Assembly (NCBI RefSeq): GCF_004331255.1
Contig: NZ_SJOF01000021.1
Span: 1-51,282 of the forward strand
DNA length: 51,282 nt
DNA from: Acinetobacter sp. ANC 4173
GTDB taxonomy: Bacteria; Pseudomonadota; Gammaproteobacteria; Pseudomonadales; Moraxellaceae
Reading direction: 5' to 3'
A program made the translations under genes and the position numbers. The notes under the pieces were generated by a model. The model was not told where the DNA came from and ran no database searches. It saw only the letters and a list, made by a program, of their open reading frames with translations. Shown here in pieces: positions 7,863 to 16,563 of the stretch (the stretch's first letter is position 1; every line of letters begins with the position of its first letter).

Positions 7863-8759
7863 TTACTTTTTTATTTTATTTTTAATAAATTCAATGAAAT
7901 AAGTGTGTTTTAATTGTGGGTGATTATTAGTCACATACACTAAATATAAATTTTTATGCAACGGATTAAATGCTTCCAAGCATTCAATAATTACACCAGA
8001 AGCAAGATCTTTTTCAATATCCCAGTTTAATTTATAAGCAATCCCGAGACCATTTAATACCCAATTATGCACTATTTCACTACTATCACTGGATAAGTAT
8101 GGGGGGACTTTAATGTTCAAATTTTTCCCATTATCTATAAATGGCCAATCATTAAAAGTATGACGATTTCTGATGAGACATAGACAACGATGGTCTCTTA
8201 AAGCATAAGGATTAAGGGGTATGCCAAATTTCTCCAAGTATTCAGGAGAGGCACAATATATTTTTTTTCCTTCGATTAAAGGTACTGCACAATAATCAAG
8301 TTCTAGCGGAACTTCAATTTGGAAAGAAAAATCAAGTTCTTGTTCTATTAAATCTACTTTAGAATCGGACAAGAGTAATTCAATCTTCAGATGGGGGTAG
8401 AGTTGATTAAACTCTGCAATCCATCCAGCTAAATATTGTTTTCCAAATTGATTCAAGCAAGCGATTCTTAGACGACCTGTCAAAAACTCTTGTTCACCTT
8501 GTAAATTTTTTTCCATCTTATCAATCAATGAAACAATTTGTTGGGTGTTTTCTAAAAAAAATTCTCCTTTTTCTGTCAATTTGAAACGTCTCGCATTGCG
8601 GTCAATCAGTTTCACCCCTAAGCGTAGCTCTAACTGAGACAAACGACGACTCATTGAAGGTAAAGAACTTTCCATCAGTATTGCAGCACGTGTTAATGAA
8701 CCTGCTTCTACAATTTTTAAAAAAAATTCCAAATCACTTACTTTATCGTAGGCACTCAT
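7863..8759 (-). CDS. LysR-family regulator of the adjacent dehydrogenase pair
   Basis: The 298-residue protein has the N-terminal LysR helix-turn-helix (LEFFLKIVEAGSLTRAAILMESSLPSMSRRLSQLE) and an effector-binding domain of the CrgA/AaeR type. An AGGGTG sits a few bases before the ATG. It is divergent from the aldehyde dehydrogenase gene, with a 169-bp gap containing an inverted repeat, so control of that dehydrogenase operon is likely. The effector is probably the alcohol, aldehyde or acid concerned, which the sequence does not reveal. Confidence 0.85.
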   Translation of the reverse strand: MSAYDKVSDLEFFLKIVEAGSLTRAAILMESSLPSMSRRLSQLELRLGVKLIDRNARRFKLTEKGEFFLENTQQIVSLIDKMEKNLQGEQEFLTGRLRIACLNQFGKQYLAGWIAEFNQLYPHLKIELLLSDSKVDLIEQELDFSFQIEVPLELDYCAVPLIEGKKIYCASPEYLEKFGIPLNPYALRDHRCLCLIRNRHTFNDWPFIDNGKNLNIKVPPYLSSDSSEIVHNWVLNGLGIAYKLNWDIEKDLASGVIIECLEAFNPLHKNLYLVYVTNNHPQLKHTYFIEFIKNKIKK

Positions 8760-8831
8760 ACTTTCACCCTATGAAATATAAGCTCTCAAAATAGCTTACT
8801 TTATCTCCATTAATGTGATTATTATTATCTA

Positions 8832-8864
8832 AATTCAAAATATCAGATACATATTTTTTGAATT
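8832..8864. promoter_or_regulatory. inverted repeat between LysR and aldehyde dehydrogenase genes
   Basis: AATTCAAAA (8832-8840) is mirrored by TTTTGAATT (8856-8864) across 15 bp. It lies about 65 bp before the aldehyde dehydrogenase start, a good position for a LysR activation site. Confidence 0.45.
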
Positions 8865-8928
8865 TCTAGATATTAAATCTATCGATACACTACAGAATGG
8901 ATCTGAGTGCTTTCAAGGAGAAACACAT

Positions 8929-10377
8929 ATGTCACAAGTTCAAATCACTGGTTTTATAAACGGAGAGTTCTTACTTCCTTCCGACCAGATTCAACCTGTG
9001 TATGATCCGGGAAATTCCACCCAGCAAATCGGAACGATTAGCAATACCAGCCTCGATGATGTCAATAATGCAATTGAGGCGGCTCATAAAGCTTTTCAAA
9101 CATGGAAAGACACACCAATTGCTGAAAGACAAGAACTGTTAAAAAAAGCATCTGAGCTCATTTTTCAAGAAAAAGATAATTTAAAGGAACTACTAGTTTC
9201 TGAACATGGCGGTATGCTGTGGGAAGCAGAAACTGATTTTTACTTAGGATCCGGTGTGATGAGTATGTATGCTCAAGCTCCAGACGACTTCTTGGTTCCA
9301 AAAGAAATATCAGAAGAAAACGGTTGGATTCGTATTCACAAAAAGCCTAAAGGCGTTATCTCAGCGATTGTTCCTTGGAATATGCCTATTGTGTTGACCA
9401 TGATGAAACTTGGACCACTCTTATTGGCGGGTAATACCGTAGTGTTAAAGCCCTCTCCTTTTGCGGCATTAGCATTAACCCAATTGTTAGCAAAAATTGC
9501 AGCAATCTTCCCTAAAGGTGTGATTAATGTTGTGCATGGTGATGCAGATGTAGGCAATCTTATGACCAGCCATCCGCTCGTACGTAAAGTTGCATTTACG
9601 GGTGGTACTGCAACAGGTGCAGCCGTTATGGCTAGTGCAGCACAATCGATTAAAGATGTCACACTTGAATTAGGTGGAAATGACGCTGCGATTATTTTAG
9701 ATGACTCCGATTTTAAAGCGATTCTTCCAAAATTATTAAAAGGTGTATTTACCCGTAGCGGACAAATCTGTTTTGCCGTGAAACGTGTTTATGTACCGAA
9801 AGATAAGCTTGATCATTTTTTTGATCTTATATGTGAAGAAGTAGATAAATACAAAGTTGGGCATGGCTTAAATGCTGACGCAAATTTTGGGCCACTCAAC
9901 AATAAAAAACAGTGGTCAATCGTGCAGAAATTTATTGAAAATGCAAAAGCATCGGATCAATGTGAAGTACGTGAGTTAGGGCAAAAACTGAATCCAGAAC
10001 AATGGGATAAGGGATACTACGTTTTACCGCACGTTGTGAAAACTCTAGATAACTCCTTAGAAATTGTTCAACAAGAACAATTCGGACCGATTATCCCATT
10101 GATTGGTTATGACTCAGTGGAACAAGCGATTGCATATGCCAATGATAATGAGCAAGGTTTATGTTCTTCAGTTTGGTCTGACAACATTGAACGTGCCTAT
10201 GAAATTGCGCAGAAGATTGAGGCAGGCAGCACATTTATTAATAGTCATAGTTTTGATTCTCTACAACTTGGTATGCCATTCGGTGGTATCAAGCAAAGTG
10301 GTATTGGACGTGAATTAGATATTAACGAAACATTGAAATCTTATCTAGAGCCGCATTCAATTCGATTGATTAACTAA
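8929..10377 (+). CDS. NAD(P)-dependent aldehyde dehydrogenase (benzaldehyde/vanillin-dehydrogenase-like)
   Basis: The 482-residue cytoplasmic enzyme oxidises an aldehyde to its acid. The catalytic Cys is C281 in SGQICF and the general base is Glu247 in LELGG. The cofactor-binding PWNMP (149-153) and the C-terminal PFGGIKQSGIGRE are present. AAGGAG stands eight bases before the ATG. An alcohol dehydrogenase gene follows after 73 bp in the same direction, so the pair would convert an alcohol to an acid in two steps. Similarity to benzaldehyde- or terpene-aldehyde-type enzymes is general, and the substrate is not identifiable. Confidence 0.85.
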   Translation: MSQVQITGFINGEFLLPSDQIQPVYDPGNSTQQIGTISNTSLDDVNNAIEAAHKAFQTWKDTPIAERQELLKKASELIFQEKDNLKELLVSEHGGMLWEAETDFYLGSGVMSMYAQAPDDFLVPKEISEENGWIRIHKKPKGVISAIVPWNMPIVLTMMKLGPLLLAGNTVVLKPSPFAALALTQLLAKIAAIFPKGVINVVHGDADVGNLMTSHPLVRKVAFTGGTATGAAVMASAAQSIKDVTLELGGNDAAIILDDSDFKAILPKLLKGVFTRSGQICFAVKRVYVPKDKLDHFFDLICEEVDKYKVGHGLNADANFGPLNNKKQWSIVQKFIENAKASDQCEVRELGQKLNPEQWDKGYYVLPHVVKTLDNSLEIVQQEQFGPIIPLIGYDSVEQAIAYANDNEQGLCSSVWSDNIERAYEIAQKIEAGSTFINSHSFDSLQLGMPFGGIKQSGIGRELDINETLKSYLEPHSIRLIN

Positions 10378-10450
10378 TATTTTAATTATATCTACAACAT
10401 GCTGTTATCGAGCATTCAGCGAGATAACAGCTACATTTAAGGAAAAATGT

Positions 10451-11542
10451 ATGAAAATTAAAGCTGCACTTGCAAAAGAAAAAAATTATCCATTGGTGAT
10501 TGAAGAAATTGAAATTGATGAACCCAAAGAAGACGAAGTACTCATCAGAATCATCGCATCAGGTATTTGTCACACAGATGCAGAGTCGATTAAAGGAAAT
10601 GGTGCCCCATTTCCAGCAGTATTAGGGCATGAAGGTGCAGGTGTTGTTGAGAAAGTAGGTTCTAGTGTTGCGAATGTCACTGTCGGTGACCATGTGGTTT
10701 TATCTTACTCATATTGTAATGCTTGCTCGCAATGTCTTACAGGACATCACAATTTATGTATACGTACCGTTGAGCTCAATTTTGGTGGAAAACTTCAGGA
10801 TCGCACCTATCGATTGCATAAAGATGGTCAGGATTATTCGACATTTTTTGGTCAGTCATCTTTTGCCACCTATGCGGTAGCGAATAAGCATAATGTTGTG
10901 AAAGTGGATAAAGATGTTGATTTAAAACTATTAGGACCTTTGGGTTGTGGGATTCAAACTGGCAGTGGCACAGTGATGAATAGTCTGCATCCTGAACCAG
11001 GAACATCTATAGCAATTTATGGTTCTGGTGCTGTCGGACTAAGTGCAGTAATGGCGGCAAACCTTTTGGGGCTTAAGCATATTATTGTTGTAGATATCCA
11101 TGAAAATCGTCTAGAGATAGCCAAAGAGCTTGGTGCTACTCATGCGATTAATAGTAAAAATTCCAATGTAGTGGAAGAAATCAAAAAGATCACAGATGGT
11201 GGTGTTCATTATGCAATTGAAACGACTGGCGTCCCTCTTGTTATTAAAAATGCCATAGATGCATTAAGAGTCGCAGGAAAAATCTCAATTGTAGGTATGG
11301 GTGGAGATGTGACTTTAAATTTTACCAATGATATCTTGATGGAAGGTAAAACGATTGTAGGGACCATACAAGGTGACTCTACACCACAAATACATATACC
11401 TAAAATCATTCAATATTATAAAGAAGGGAAATTTCCTTTTGATAAATTGGTGAAATTTTATGATTTTAGCGATATTAACCAAGCATTTGAGGATTCTAAA
11501 TCAGGAATCACCATTAAACCGATTGTTGTAATCGATGGATAA
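10451..11542 (+). CDS. zinc-dependent aryl/allyl alcohol dehydrogenase
   Basis: The 363-residue medium-chain dehydrogenase has catalytic zinc ligands C40 and H60 (GICHTD, LGHEG) plus the Cys of GPLGCGIQTG. The structural zinc site is C89, C92, C95 and C103. The NAD site is YGSGAVGLSA followed by Asp in VVDIHENR. It resembles benzyl-alcohol (XylB/AreB) and geraniol dehydrogenases and is clearly related to the second alcohol dehydrogenase of this window (15415-16530). AAGGA lies seven bases before the ATG. It is co-transcribed with the aldehyde dehydrogenase upstream, and a hairpin follows. Confidence 0.85.
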   Translation: MKIKAALAKEKNYPLVIEEIEIDEPKEDEVLIRIIASGICHTDAESIKGNGAPFPAVLGHEGAGVVEKVGSSVANVTVGDHVVLSYSYCNACSQCLTGHHNLCIRTVELNFGGKLQDRTYRLHKDGQDYSTFFGQSSFATYAVANKHNVVKVDKDVDLKLLGPLGCGIQTGSGTVMNSLHPEPGTSIAIYGSGAVGLSAVMAANLLGLKHIIVVDIHENRLEIAKELGATHAINSKNSNVVEEIKKITDGGVHYAIETTGVPLVIKNAIDALRVAGKISIVGMGGDVTLNFTNDILMEGKTIVGTIQGDSTPQIHIPKIIQYYKEGKFPFDKLVKFYDFSDINQAFEDSKSGITIKPIVVIDG

Positions 11543-11565
11543 TTCAATTATTTCATAATTTAGGT

Positions 11566-11593
11566 AGATAAGCATTATTTCTAATGCTTATCT
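11566..11593 (+). terminator. hairpin after the alcohol dehydrogenase gene
   Basis: A perfect 12-bp stem, AGATAAGCATTA with TAATGCTTATCT, encloses the loop TTTC 24 bp after the stop codon. The following DNA is A-rich rather than T-rich, so termination efficiency is uncertain. Confidence 0.6.
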
Positions 11594-11828
11594 CAAGAAA
11601 AATTCTAACATATAAATAAAAATAATCTAAAAAAACATGACACTCTCAAGATCAATCACTATCAATTTTCAACCTATTCTAAGCAACCAAAAATTTTATT
11701 TATCGAATAGTTCCCATATTTATAGACACCTTCATGTTAGGCAAAAACTAATAAAGAATGATGCTTATGAATAAGCTGTATTTACTTGGAAATAGCTGCT
11801 GTAATTATAATTTTTTCATTTTTAACTA
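11594..11828. other. spacer between convergent operons
   Basis: AT-rich DNA lies between two hairpins that close the plus-strand dehydrogenase operon and the minus-strand quinone-stress-type operon. No gene or further repeat was seen. Confidence 0.5.
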
Positions 11829-11857
11829 AACTAGATTTGTACATCACAAATCTAGTT
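11829..11857 (-). terminator. hairpin after the carboxylesterase-like gene
   Basis: A perfect 12-bp stem, AACTAGATTTGT with ACAAATCTAGTT, encloses the loop ACATC, about 30 bp past the stop of the minus-strand hydrolase. Confidence 0.6.
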
Positions 11858-11887
11858 GAGCAAAAACAGTTCAATTTCTATATGTAC

Positions 11888-12484
11888 CTATTTTTTGAAA
11901 AAATTAGTACATTGTTCTAATTCCTCTAGATTAATAGAATGTCCCAACCCATCAATGGTATGCAATGTGCTATTAAATCCAGCCTGTGTTAGAAACTGTT
12001 GAGCCTGTAGAGATTCAGTGACAGGTATTACAGTGTCATTTTGGCCATGCAATAATAAAATTTTAGGTTTAGTGATTAAATCATTTTGAATTGGTGTCGC
12101 TAAACGACCAGAAAAACCAATCACACCAGCAACAGGCCAACGTCCTGTTACAACAGCATCTAATGCCATGATAGTACCTTGTGAGAATCCACAAAATACC
12201 ACCTGATCTAGCTGATTTTGTAATTGATGCTGTTCTAAAATTTGTTGGATGGTCTGATCAAAAGCAGGACGTGCTTGCTCTATACGTTCCAAGCGATTTT
12301 CTACTGTTACACCTGCAACACTAAACCACTGAAATGCCTCATTACTATTCATAAATGGAAAGGGTGCATTGGGTGATGAAATTTCCAATTCAGGCTGATA
12401 TCTCTGAAAATATTCCCCAATAGGGAGTAAATCCTTTCCATTACTACCTACACCATGTATGAAAATAACCAGTTTAATATGCAT
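11888..12484 (-). CDS. alpha/beta hydrolase, phospholipase/carboxylesterase family (MhqD-like)
   Basis: The protein has about 198 residues and the serine-hydrolase triad: Ser in GFSQG, Asp in HGQNDTVIP, His in GLGHSI. The oxyanion strand IFIHGVGSNGKD fits the Abhydrolase_2 family. I choose the ATG at 12484 because AAGGTG lies six bases upstream; the earlier ATG (12511) has none and would overlap the preceding gene. It is the last gene of a run with the glutathionyl-hydroquinone reductase (13 bp upstream) and DoxX genes. In Bacillus subtilis the related MhqD belongs to the quinone-responsive MhqR regulon, which suggests a similar role here (inference). Confidence 0.8.
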   Translation of the reverse strand: MHIKLVIFIHGVGSNGKDLLPIGEYFQRYQPELEISSPNAPFPFMNSNEAFQWFSVAGVTVENRLERIEQARPAFDQTIQQILEQHQLQNQLDQVVFCGFSQGTIMALDAVVTGRWPVAGVIGFSGRLATPIQNDLITKPKILLLHGQNDTVIPVTESLQAQQFLTQAGFNSTLHTIDGLGHSINLEELEQCTNFFKK

Positions 12485-12497
12485 AATTTGCACCTTA

Positions 12498-13454
12498 TCA
12501 AGATAATTCAAATTTTATTTCAGGACCTAAAGGAACAATACCTAAAGGATTTAATGATCTGATGGAATAATATCCCTGTTTAATATGTTCAAAATTGACT
12601 GTATTTGCCACACCAGGAATATGCAGAATGTCTTGCACATAACGGCTTAATGATGAGTAATCACTCAATTTTTTTAGATTACACTTAAATAAACAATGAT
12701 ATGCGATATCAAAACGAATAAGGGTCACAAACAAACGGATATCCGATTCGGTAAAGACATCACCAAATAAATATCGACATTTTGACAAGCGTTCTTCAAG
12801 CTGATCTAGCATTGAGAATACGTCACCAACTGCATGTTCATAGGCAATTTGCGTTGTTGCAAATCCAGCACGATAAACACCATTATTGAGCTTTTGATAA
12901 ATTTGTTGATTGAGTCTGTCTATATCATTCTGCAAGCTTTCTGGATACAAGTCATAATCAGTTTGAGCGAAATGTGAAAAGTCAGAGTTCAACATACGAA
13001 TAATATCTGCCGATTCATTATTTACAATGGTTTGCCGTTTTTTATCCCAAAGCACAGGTACAGTTGCTCTACCTGTAAAATTTGAGTCGGCCATAGTGTA
13101 AATTTCATGAAGATATTGTTTATTGTTGATCTCATCATGATTTGCATCAAATGAATCCCCAAAACGCCAACCAAAATCACTCAACTGAGGCTCTACAACA
13201 GACACTGAAATAATATCGGTTAGTCCTTTAAGTGCAAGTGCTATTAGCGTCCGAGATGCCCAAGGACAAATCAATGCAACATATAAATGGTAACGTCCTT
13301 TTTCGGCTTTAAAACCACCTTCGCCTGTTGGACCAGCCTGACCATCAACTGTGATCCAGTTTCTAAAACTTGAGATCTGACGAACAAACCCACCTTCATC
13401 ATCAACAGCTTGTACGGGTTGCCAATTTTCGACCCACTGTCCATTTACTAACAT
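12498..13454 (-). CDS. yqjG: glutathionyl-hydroquinone reductase (Xi-class glutathione transferase)
   Basis: The 318-residue length matches the Xi-class/ECM4 family. The catalytic Cys lies in the family motif CPWA (C63-A66), preceded by a thioredoxin-fold strand, and the C-terminal helical domain is complete. These enzymes reduce glutathionyl-hydroquinones to free hydroquinones and so recycle quinones that have reacted with glutathione. The gene lies between the DoxX gene and a carboxylesterase-like gene, echoing the E. coli yqjF-yqjG (DoxX-GHR) pair. In a region full of catechol and aromatic enzymes, protection from quinones is a reasonable job for it. Confidence 0.85.
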   Translation of the reverse strand: MLVNGQWVENWQPVQAVDDEGGFVRQISSFRNWITVDGQAGPTGEGGFKAEKGRYHLYVALICPWASRTLIALALKGLTDIISVSVVEPQLSDFGWRFGDSFDANHDEINNKQYLHEIYTMADSNFTGRATVPVLWDKKRQTIVNNESADIIRMLNSDFSHFAQTDYDLYPESLQNDIDRLNQQIYQKLNNGVYRAGFATTQIAYEHAVGDVFSMLDQLEERLSKCRYLFGDVFTESDIRLFVTLIRFDIAYHCLFKCNLKKLSDYSSLSRYVQDILHIPGVANTVNFEHIKQGYYSIRSLNPLGIVPLGPEIKFELS

Positions 13455-13515
13455 GATTTTTTAACCCTTTTAATGCAAAAGCACAGCATCTCAAGATACT
13501 GCACTTAAATTAAAT

Positions 13516-13920
13516 TTAAGACTTAAAAGAAGATTTTAGATGAAGTGCTCCATCACCAATTAAAGCCAAGCTAATTAAACCTATAATCCAGAATGCAGGA
13601 TATTCCCAACCGCCATTTGGATTGGTAAACCAAAAGCCTGATACACCATGTACTGTAAAAATTGTACCAAGTAAAACAGGAATCAGGGCTAGTGCAGCAA
13701 GTCGCGGTTTAAAACCAATTAATAATGCAATAGCACCTAAGAATTCCCATGTGATAGTGATATAAGCCATCCAACCAGGAACGCCAACAGATTCAAAAAA
13801 TTGTGCTGTACCAGTCGGGGTATACACAAAGAATTTCAGGCCTGCATGGGCAAAAAATAGAATGGCTAAGCTAATGCGTAATAGCAAAGCAGCATAAGGA
13901 GCTGTTGGTGCTGTATTCAT
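13516..13920 (-). CDS. DoxX-family membrane protein
   Basis: The protein has about 134 residues and four predicted membrane helices; the DoxX signature ALLLRISLAILFFAHAGLKF is in the first. The ATG at 13920 is chosen because AAGGA lies seven bases upstream; the ATG two codons earlier overlaps that site. DoxX proteins such as MhqP of Bacillus and YqjF of E. coli occur with quinone- or electrophile-stress genes, and their molecular action is not well defined. It leads the operon DoxX, glutathionyl-hydroquinone reductase, hydrolase, just downstream of a LysR gene in the same direction. Confidence 0.8.
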   Translation of the reverse strand: MNTAPTAPYAALLLRISLAILFFAHAGLKFFVYTPTGTAQFFESVGVPGWMAYITITWEFLGAIALLIGFKPRLAALALIPVLLGTIFTVHGVSGFWFTNPNGGWEYPAFWIIGLISLALIGDGALHLKSSFKS

Positions 13921-13987
13921 AATCATTTCCTTCAACACTGATGTCGTTATAGAAACAATATAATTATTTTTGATTTGTTGATTAATA

Positions 13988-14023
13988 CCATATATGGCAA
14001 AATATTATTTCCATTATGGAAAT
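13988..14023. promoter_or_regulatory. two palindromes before the DoxX gene
   Basis: CCATATATGG (13988-13997) and ATTTCCAT-T-ATGGAAAT (14007-14023) lie with centres about 22 bp apart, 70-100 bp before the DoxX start. They could be paired binding sites for the LysR regulator encoded next door. Confidence 0.45.
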
Positions 14024-14039
14024 TATTCTCTCATTTTTA

Positions 14040-14951
14040 TTAGAAATCCCATTCTGAACGGTTCTGATAATAGTCTTTTAAGAAATCGATTAAGCTTCTT
14101 ACCTTATTGGCTAAGTGACGTGATGGTGGATACATTGCATATAAACCACTACTTTTAATATAATAATTTGGCATAAGTGGAATAAGCTGTTTCGATTTAA
14201 GCGATTGACTACAAATAAATGCAGGGATTCTACAAACACCTAGTCCTGCTAAAGCCGCAATATGACAAGCTTCAGTGTTTGCAAAGTTAACTCTGCCTTC
14301 TAACTGTACAGTTTCTTCTAGCTGGGGTTGTTCTGTTGAAGAAAAACGCCACAATTCAGGTTCTTTAAAATTACGATCAATAATACATTGATGCTTTAAT
14401 AAATCCTCAGGTTTTTCCGGTGATTGTACCTGTTGTAAATAGTTGGGGGCCGCTACAAGTAAAATTTGTATATCCAATAAATGTCGAGCAATTAGGTTAC
14501 TATCTTTTAAAAGTCCAATACGTATTGCTAGATCAAAACCTTCATCAATAACGTTTACCAGTCGATCTGTAAAACTTACATCCAGCTCAATTTCAGGATA
14601 TCGCTGGGCAAACTCAACAAGCGCGTGACTTAATTGATTTACTCCAAATGAATTTGGAACACTGATTTTGATTCGACCACTTGGTGTGCGTGATTGATTT
14701 TTTACACTGACTTCAAGCTCATCAAATTCAGCCATGAGCTGTTTCACTTGAATATAATACGCCTGACCAATTTCAGTAGTTCGTAATGAACGTGTCGAAC
14801 GATGCAACAATTGCACACCCAATTCATTTTCCAAACGAGCAATTAACTTGGAGGCTTGTGCAACACTGGTAAAACGATGCTCTGCTGCTTTTGCAAAGCT
14901 GCCCTGTTCAATCACGGCAATCAACATTCGATTGCATTCTAATCGATCCAT
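14040..14951 (-). CDS. LysR-family regulator upstream of the DoxX operon
   Basis: The 303-residue regulator begins with the winged helix-turn-helix (MLIAVIEQGSFAKAAEHRFTSVAQASKLIARLE) and belongs by pattern to the CrgA-like branch (RTPSGRIKISVPNSFG at the domain junction). This branch often governs genes for electrophile or quinone responses, for instance QhpR- or YhjC-like proteins. It reads in the same direction as the DoxX operon 119 bp downstream. A striking 37-bp palindrome stands 17 bp before its start codon, likely an autoregulatory site. Confidence 0.85.
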   Translation of the reverse strand: MDRLECNRMLIAVIEQGSFAKAAEHRFTSVAQASKLIARLENELGVQLLHRSTRSLRTTEIGQAYYIQVKQLMAEFDELEVSVKNQSRTPSGRIKISVPNSFGVNQLSHALVEFAQRYPEIELDVSFTDRLVNVIDEGFDLAIRIGLLKDSNLIARHLLDIQILLVAAPNYLQQVQSPEKPEDLLKHQCIIDRNFKEPELWRFSSTEQPQLEETVQLEGRVNFANTEACHIAALAGLGVCRIPAFICSQSLKSKQLIPLMPNYYIKSSGLYAMYPPSRHLANKVRSLIDFLKDYYQNRSEWDF

Positions 14952-14968
14952 ATTTTATTTTTCAGATG

Positions 14969-15005
14969 TAATTTTTATAAATATATAATATATTTATAAA
15001 AATTA
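14969..15005. promoter_or_regulatory. perfect 37-bp AT palindrome before the LysR gene
   Basis: Eighteen base pairs on each side of the A at 14987 pair perfectly (left arm begins TAATTTTTATAAA). It contains only A and T. It may be an operator for the adjacent LysR protein, or it may extrude a cruciform. It does not look like a terminator, because the start codon lies 17 bp away. Confidence 0.7.
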
Positions 15006-15414
15006 TGAGCTATTACCATTCTTCTAGACAAAATTAGCATGTTATTTATGCATAGAAGTACACAATAGCAGAAAAAACTAGTTTAGCCTTATATGAAAAT
15101 ATAATTGAATGAGATCGGTTAAAATAACTAGATATGTTTGCTCAACTCATAAATTGTGAATTGTAACCAATTTCTGCTTTTATATTATTAAGCATCAAAA
15201 TAATCTTGGCGAAATATCTTCTTCCCGTTCCTCACGGCTTAATACATAACTTGAGCCACCATAATTGAATATCAGGAGCCCATGCTGATCACGCAAGAAA
15301 AGTTCACATTTTTTTGCTATTCACTGATCGAAAAACAGCAGTCATTGGCTTCATTTGACTGCATTTATATTATTCAGAAGAAGACATGATCACGAATGAT
15401 CATGCCTTTATGTT
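15006..15414. other. intergenic stretch holding the IclR remnant
   Basis: Apart from the IclR-gene remnant at 15165-15345, this AT-rich interval shows no open frame, hairpin with a T-tract, or insertion-sequence end that I can identify. Confidence 0.5.
15165..15345 (-). pseudogene. decayed duplicate of the 3' end of the IclR regulator gene
   Basis: This stretch aligns base by base with 21565-21770, the end of the intact IclR gene. Shared blocks include CTCACGGCTTAATACA, TTGAATA, AGCCCATGCTG and GATCGAAAAACAGCAG. Substitutions are scattered and about 14 bases are missing near 15300. No open frame of useful length remains. It lies about 70 bp past the stop of the areB-type gene, where the esterase gene areA would be expected in the known Acinetobacter are cluster (established layout, from memory). 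Confidence 0.8.
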
Positions 15415-16530
15415 TTAAGCGATTTTAATAATAGGTTTGAGCGTAATGCCCTTATGACTATCTATCGCAGCTTGATTGATTTCATCAAATGGATAGAATT
15501 TCACAAGTTTATCAAACGGGAATTTGCCTTGTTGATAGAGCTTCACCAGTTCAGGAATAAATTTTTTAGGTGCTCCGCTGCCTTCAACCACTCCCAAAAT
15601 CGTTTTGCCACCGAGCAATAAATCATTGACATCAAATTGAGCTATGGTTCCTAAAGGCGGTGCCCCAACCACGGCGATCTTGCCTAAAATACCCAGCGCA
15701 TCAATACCTTGTTTCAATATTTCAGGTCGTCCTGTCGATTCCAGAGCGAAATTAATTCCTCCACCCGTTATTTCTTTAATTGCCGCTACTGGATCTTGAG
15801 TTTTACTGTTAATGACATGCGTTGCACCTAACTGCTCGGCTAACTCTAAACGTGATTCAACAATATCAACAGCAATGATGGTAGATGCACCGCAGACCTT
15901 TGCTGCAAGTAAGGCACTTAAACCAACAGCACCCGCACCCCATGTCACAAAACTACTGGCAGGTGTGACTTTAAGGGCATTAATACATGCACCAGCCCCT
16001 GTTTGAATACCACAACCTAAAGGACCAAGTAATTCAATTGGTACATCTTTGGTCACCTTAACCGCATTATTCTCACGACTTAAGGCATAGGTTGCAAAAG
16101 AAGACTGTGCAAAGAAATGGTCATGTACCACACCATGATCATGCGTACAAATTGCACTGTTCCCTTCTAAATCTGCACCACTAAAGTTTCGTCCAAAAAA
16201 TTCTGAACAATAGGCTGGATTGCCCGTATTACACTGCGTACATTTGCCACAGTAACCATAACTGAGCACCACATGATCTCCCACTTGAAGATCCGTGACA
16301 TTCGGTCCAATTGCCTCGACAATACCCGCACCTTCGTGCCCAAGTACCGCAGGCAAAGGCACTGGATAATATTGATCACGCACAATTAAGTCGGTATGAC
16401 ACATACCTGTCGCAACAACCTTCACCAAAACTTCATCACCTTGCGGTTGGCGAATTTTTAAAGGCTGCAATTCAAAATCTGCGCCCTTACATGCTGTTAC
16501 GGCAGCAACGATATCTTTCATTTCACTCAT
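15415..16530 (-). CDS. areB: benzyl (aryl) alcohol dehydrogenase
   Basis: The 371-residue zinc alcohol dehydrogenase is of the XylB/AreB type: catalytic ligands C44 and H65, the Cys in GPLGCGIQTG, structural zinc Cys at 94, 97, 100 and 108, and the NAD site WGAGAVGLSA followed by Asp in AVDIVESR. It would oxidise benzyl alcohol and related aryl alcohols to aldehydes with NAD. AGGA stands before the ATG. It follows the benzaldehyde dehydrogenase gene by 33 bp, the order areC-areB. The symbol is by family resemblance to the Acinetobacter baylyi are genes. Confidence 0.8.
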   Translation of the reverse strand: MSEMKDIVAAVTACKGADFELQPLKIRQPQGDEVLVKVVATGMCHTDLIVRDQYYPVPLPAVLGHEGAGIVEAIGPNVTDLQVGDHVVLSYGYCGKCTQCNTGNPAYCSEFFGRNFSGADLEGNSAICTHDHGVVHDHFFAQSSFATYALSRENNAVKVTKDVPIELLGPLGCGIQTGAGACINALKVTPASSFVTWGAGAVGLSALLAAKVCGASTIIAVDIVESRLELAEQLGATHVINSKTQDPVAAIKEITGGGINFALESTGRPEILKQGIDALGILGKIAVVGAPPLGTIAQFDVNDLLLGGKTILGVVEGSGAPKKFIPELVKLYQQGKFPFDKLVKFYPFDEINQAAIDSHKGITLKPIIKIA

Positions 16531-16563
16531 GTAATTACTTCCTGTAATAAACGATTTTATAAA

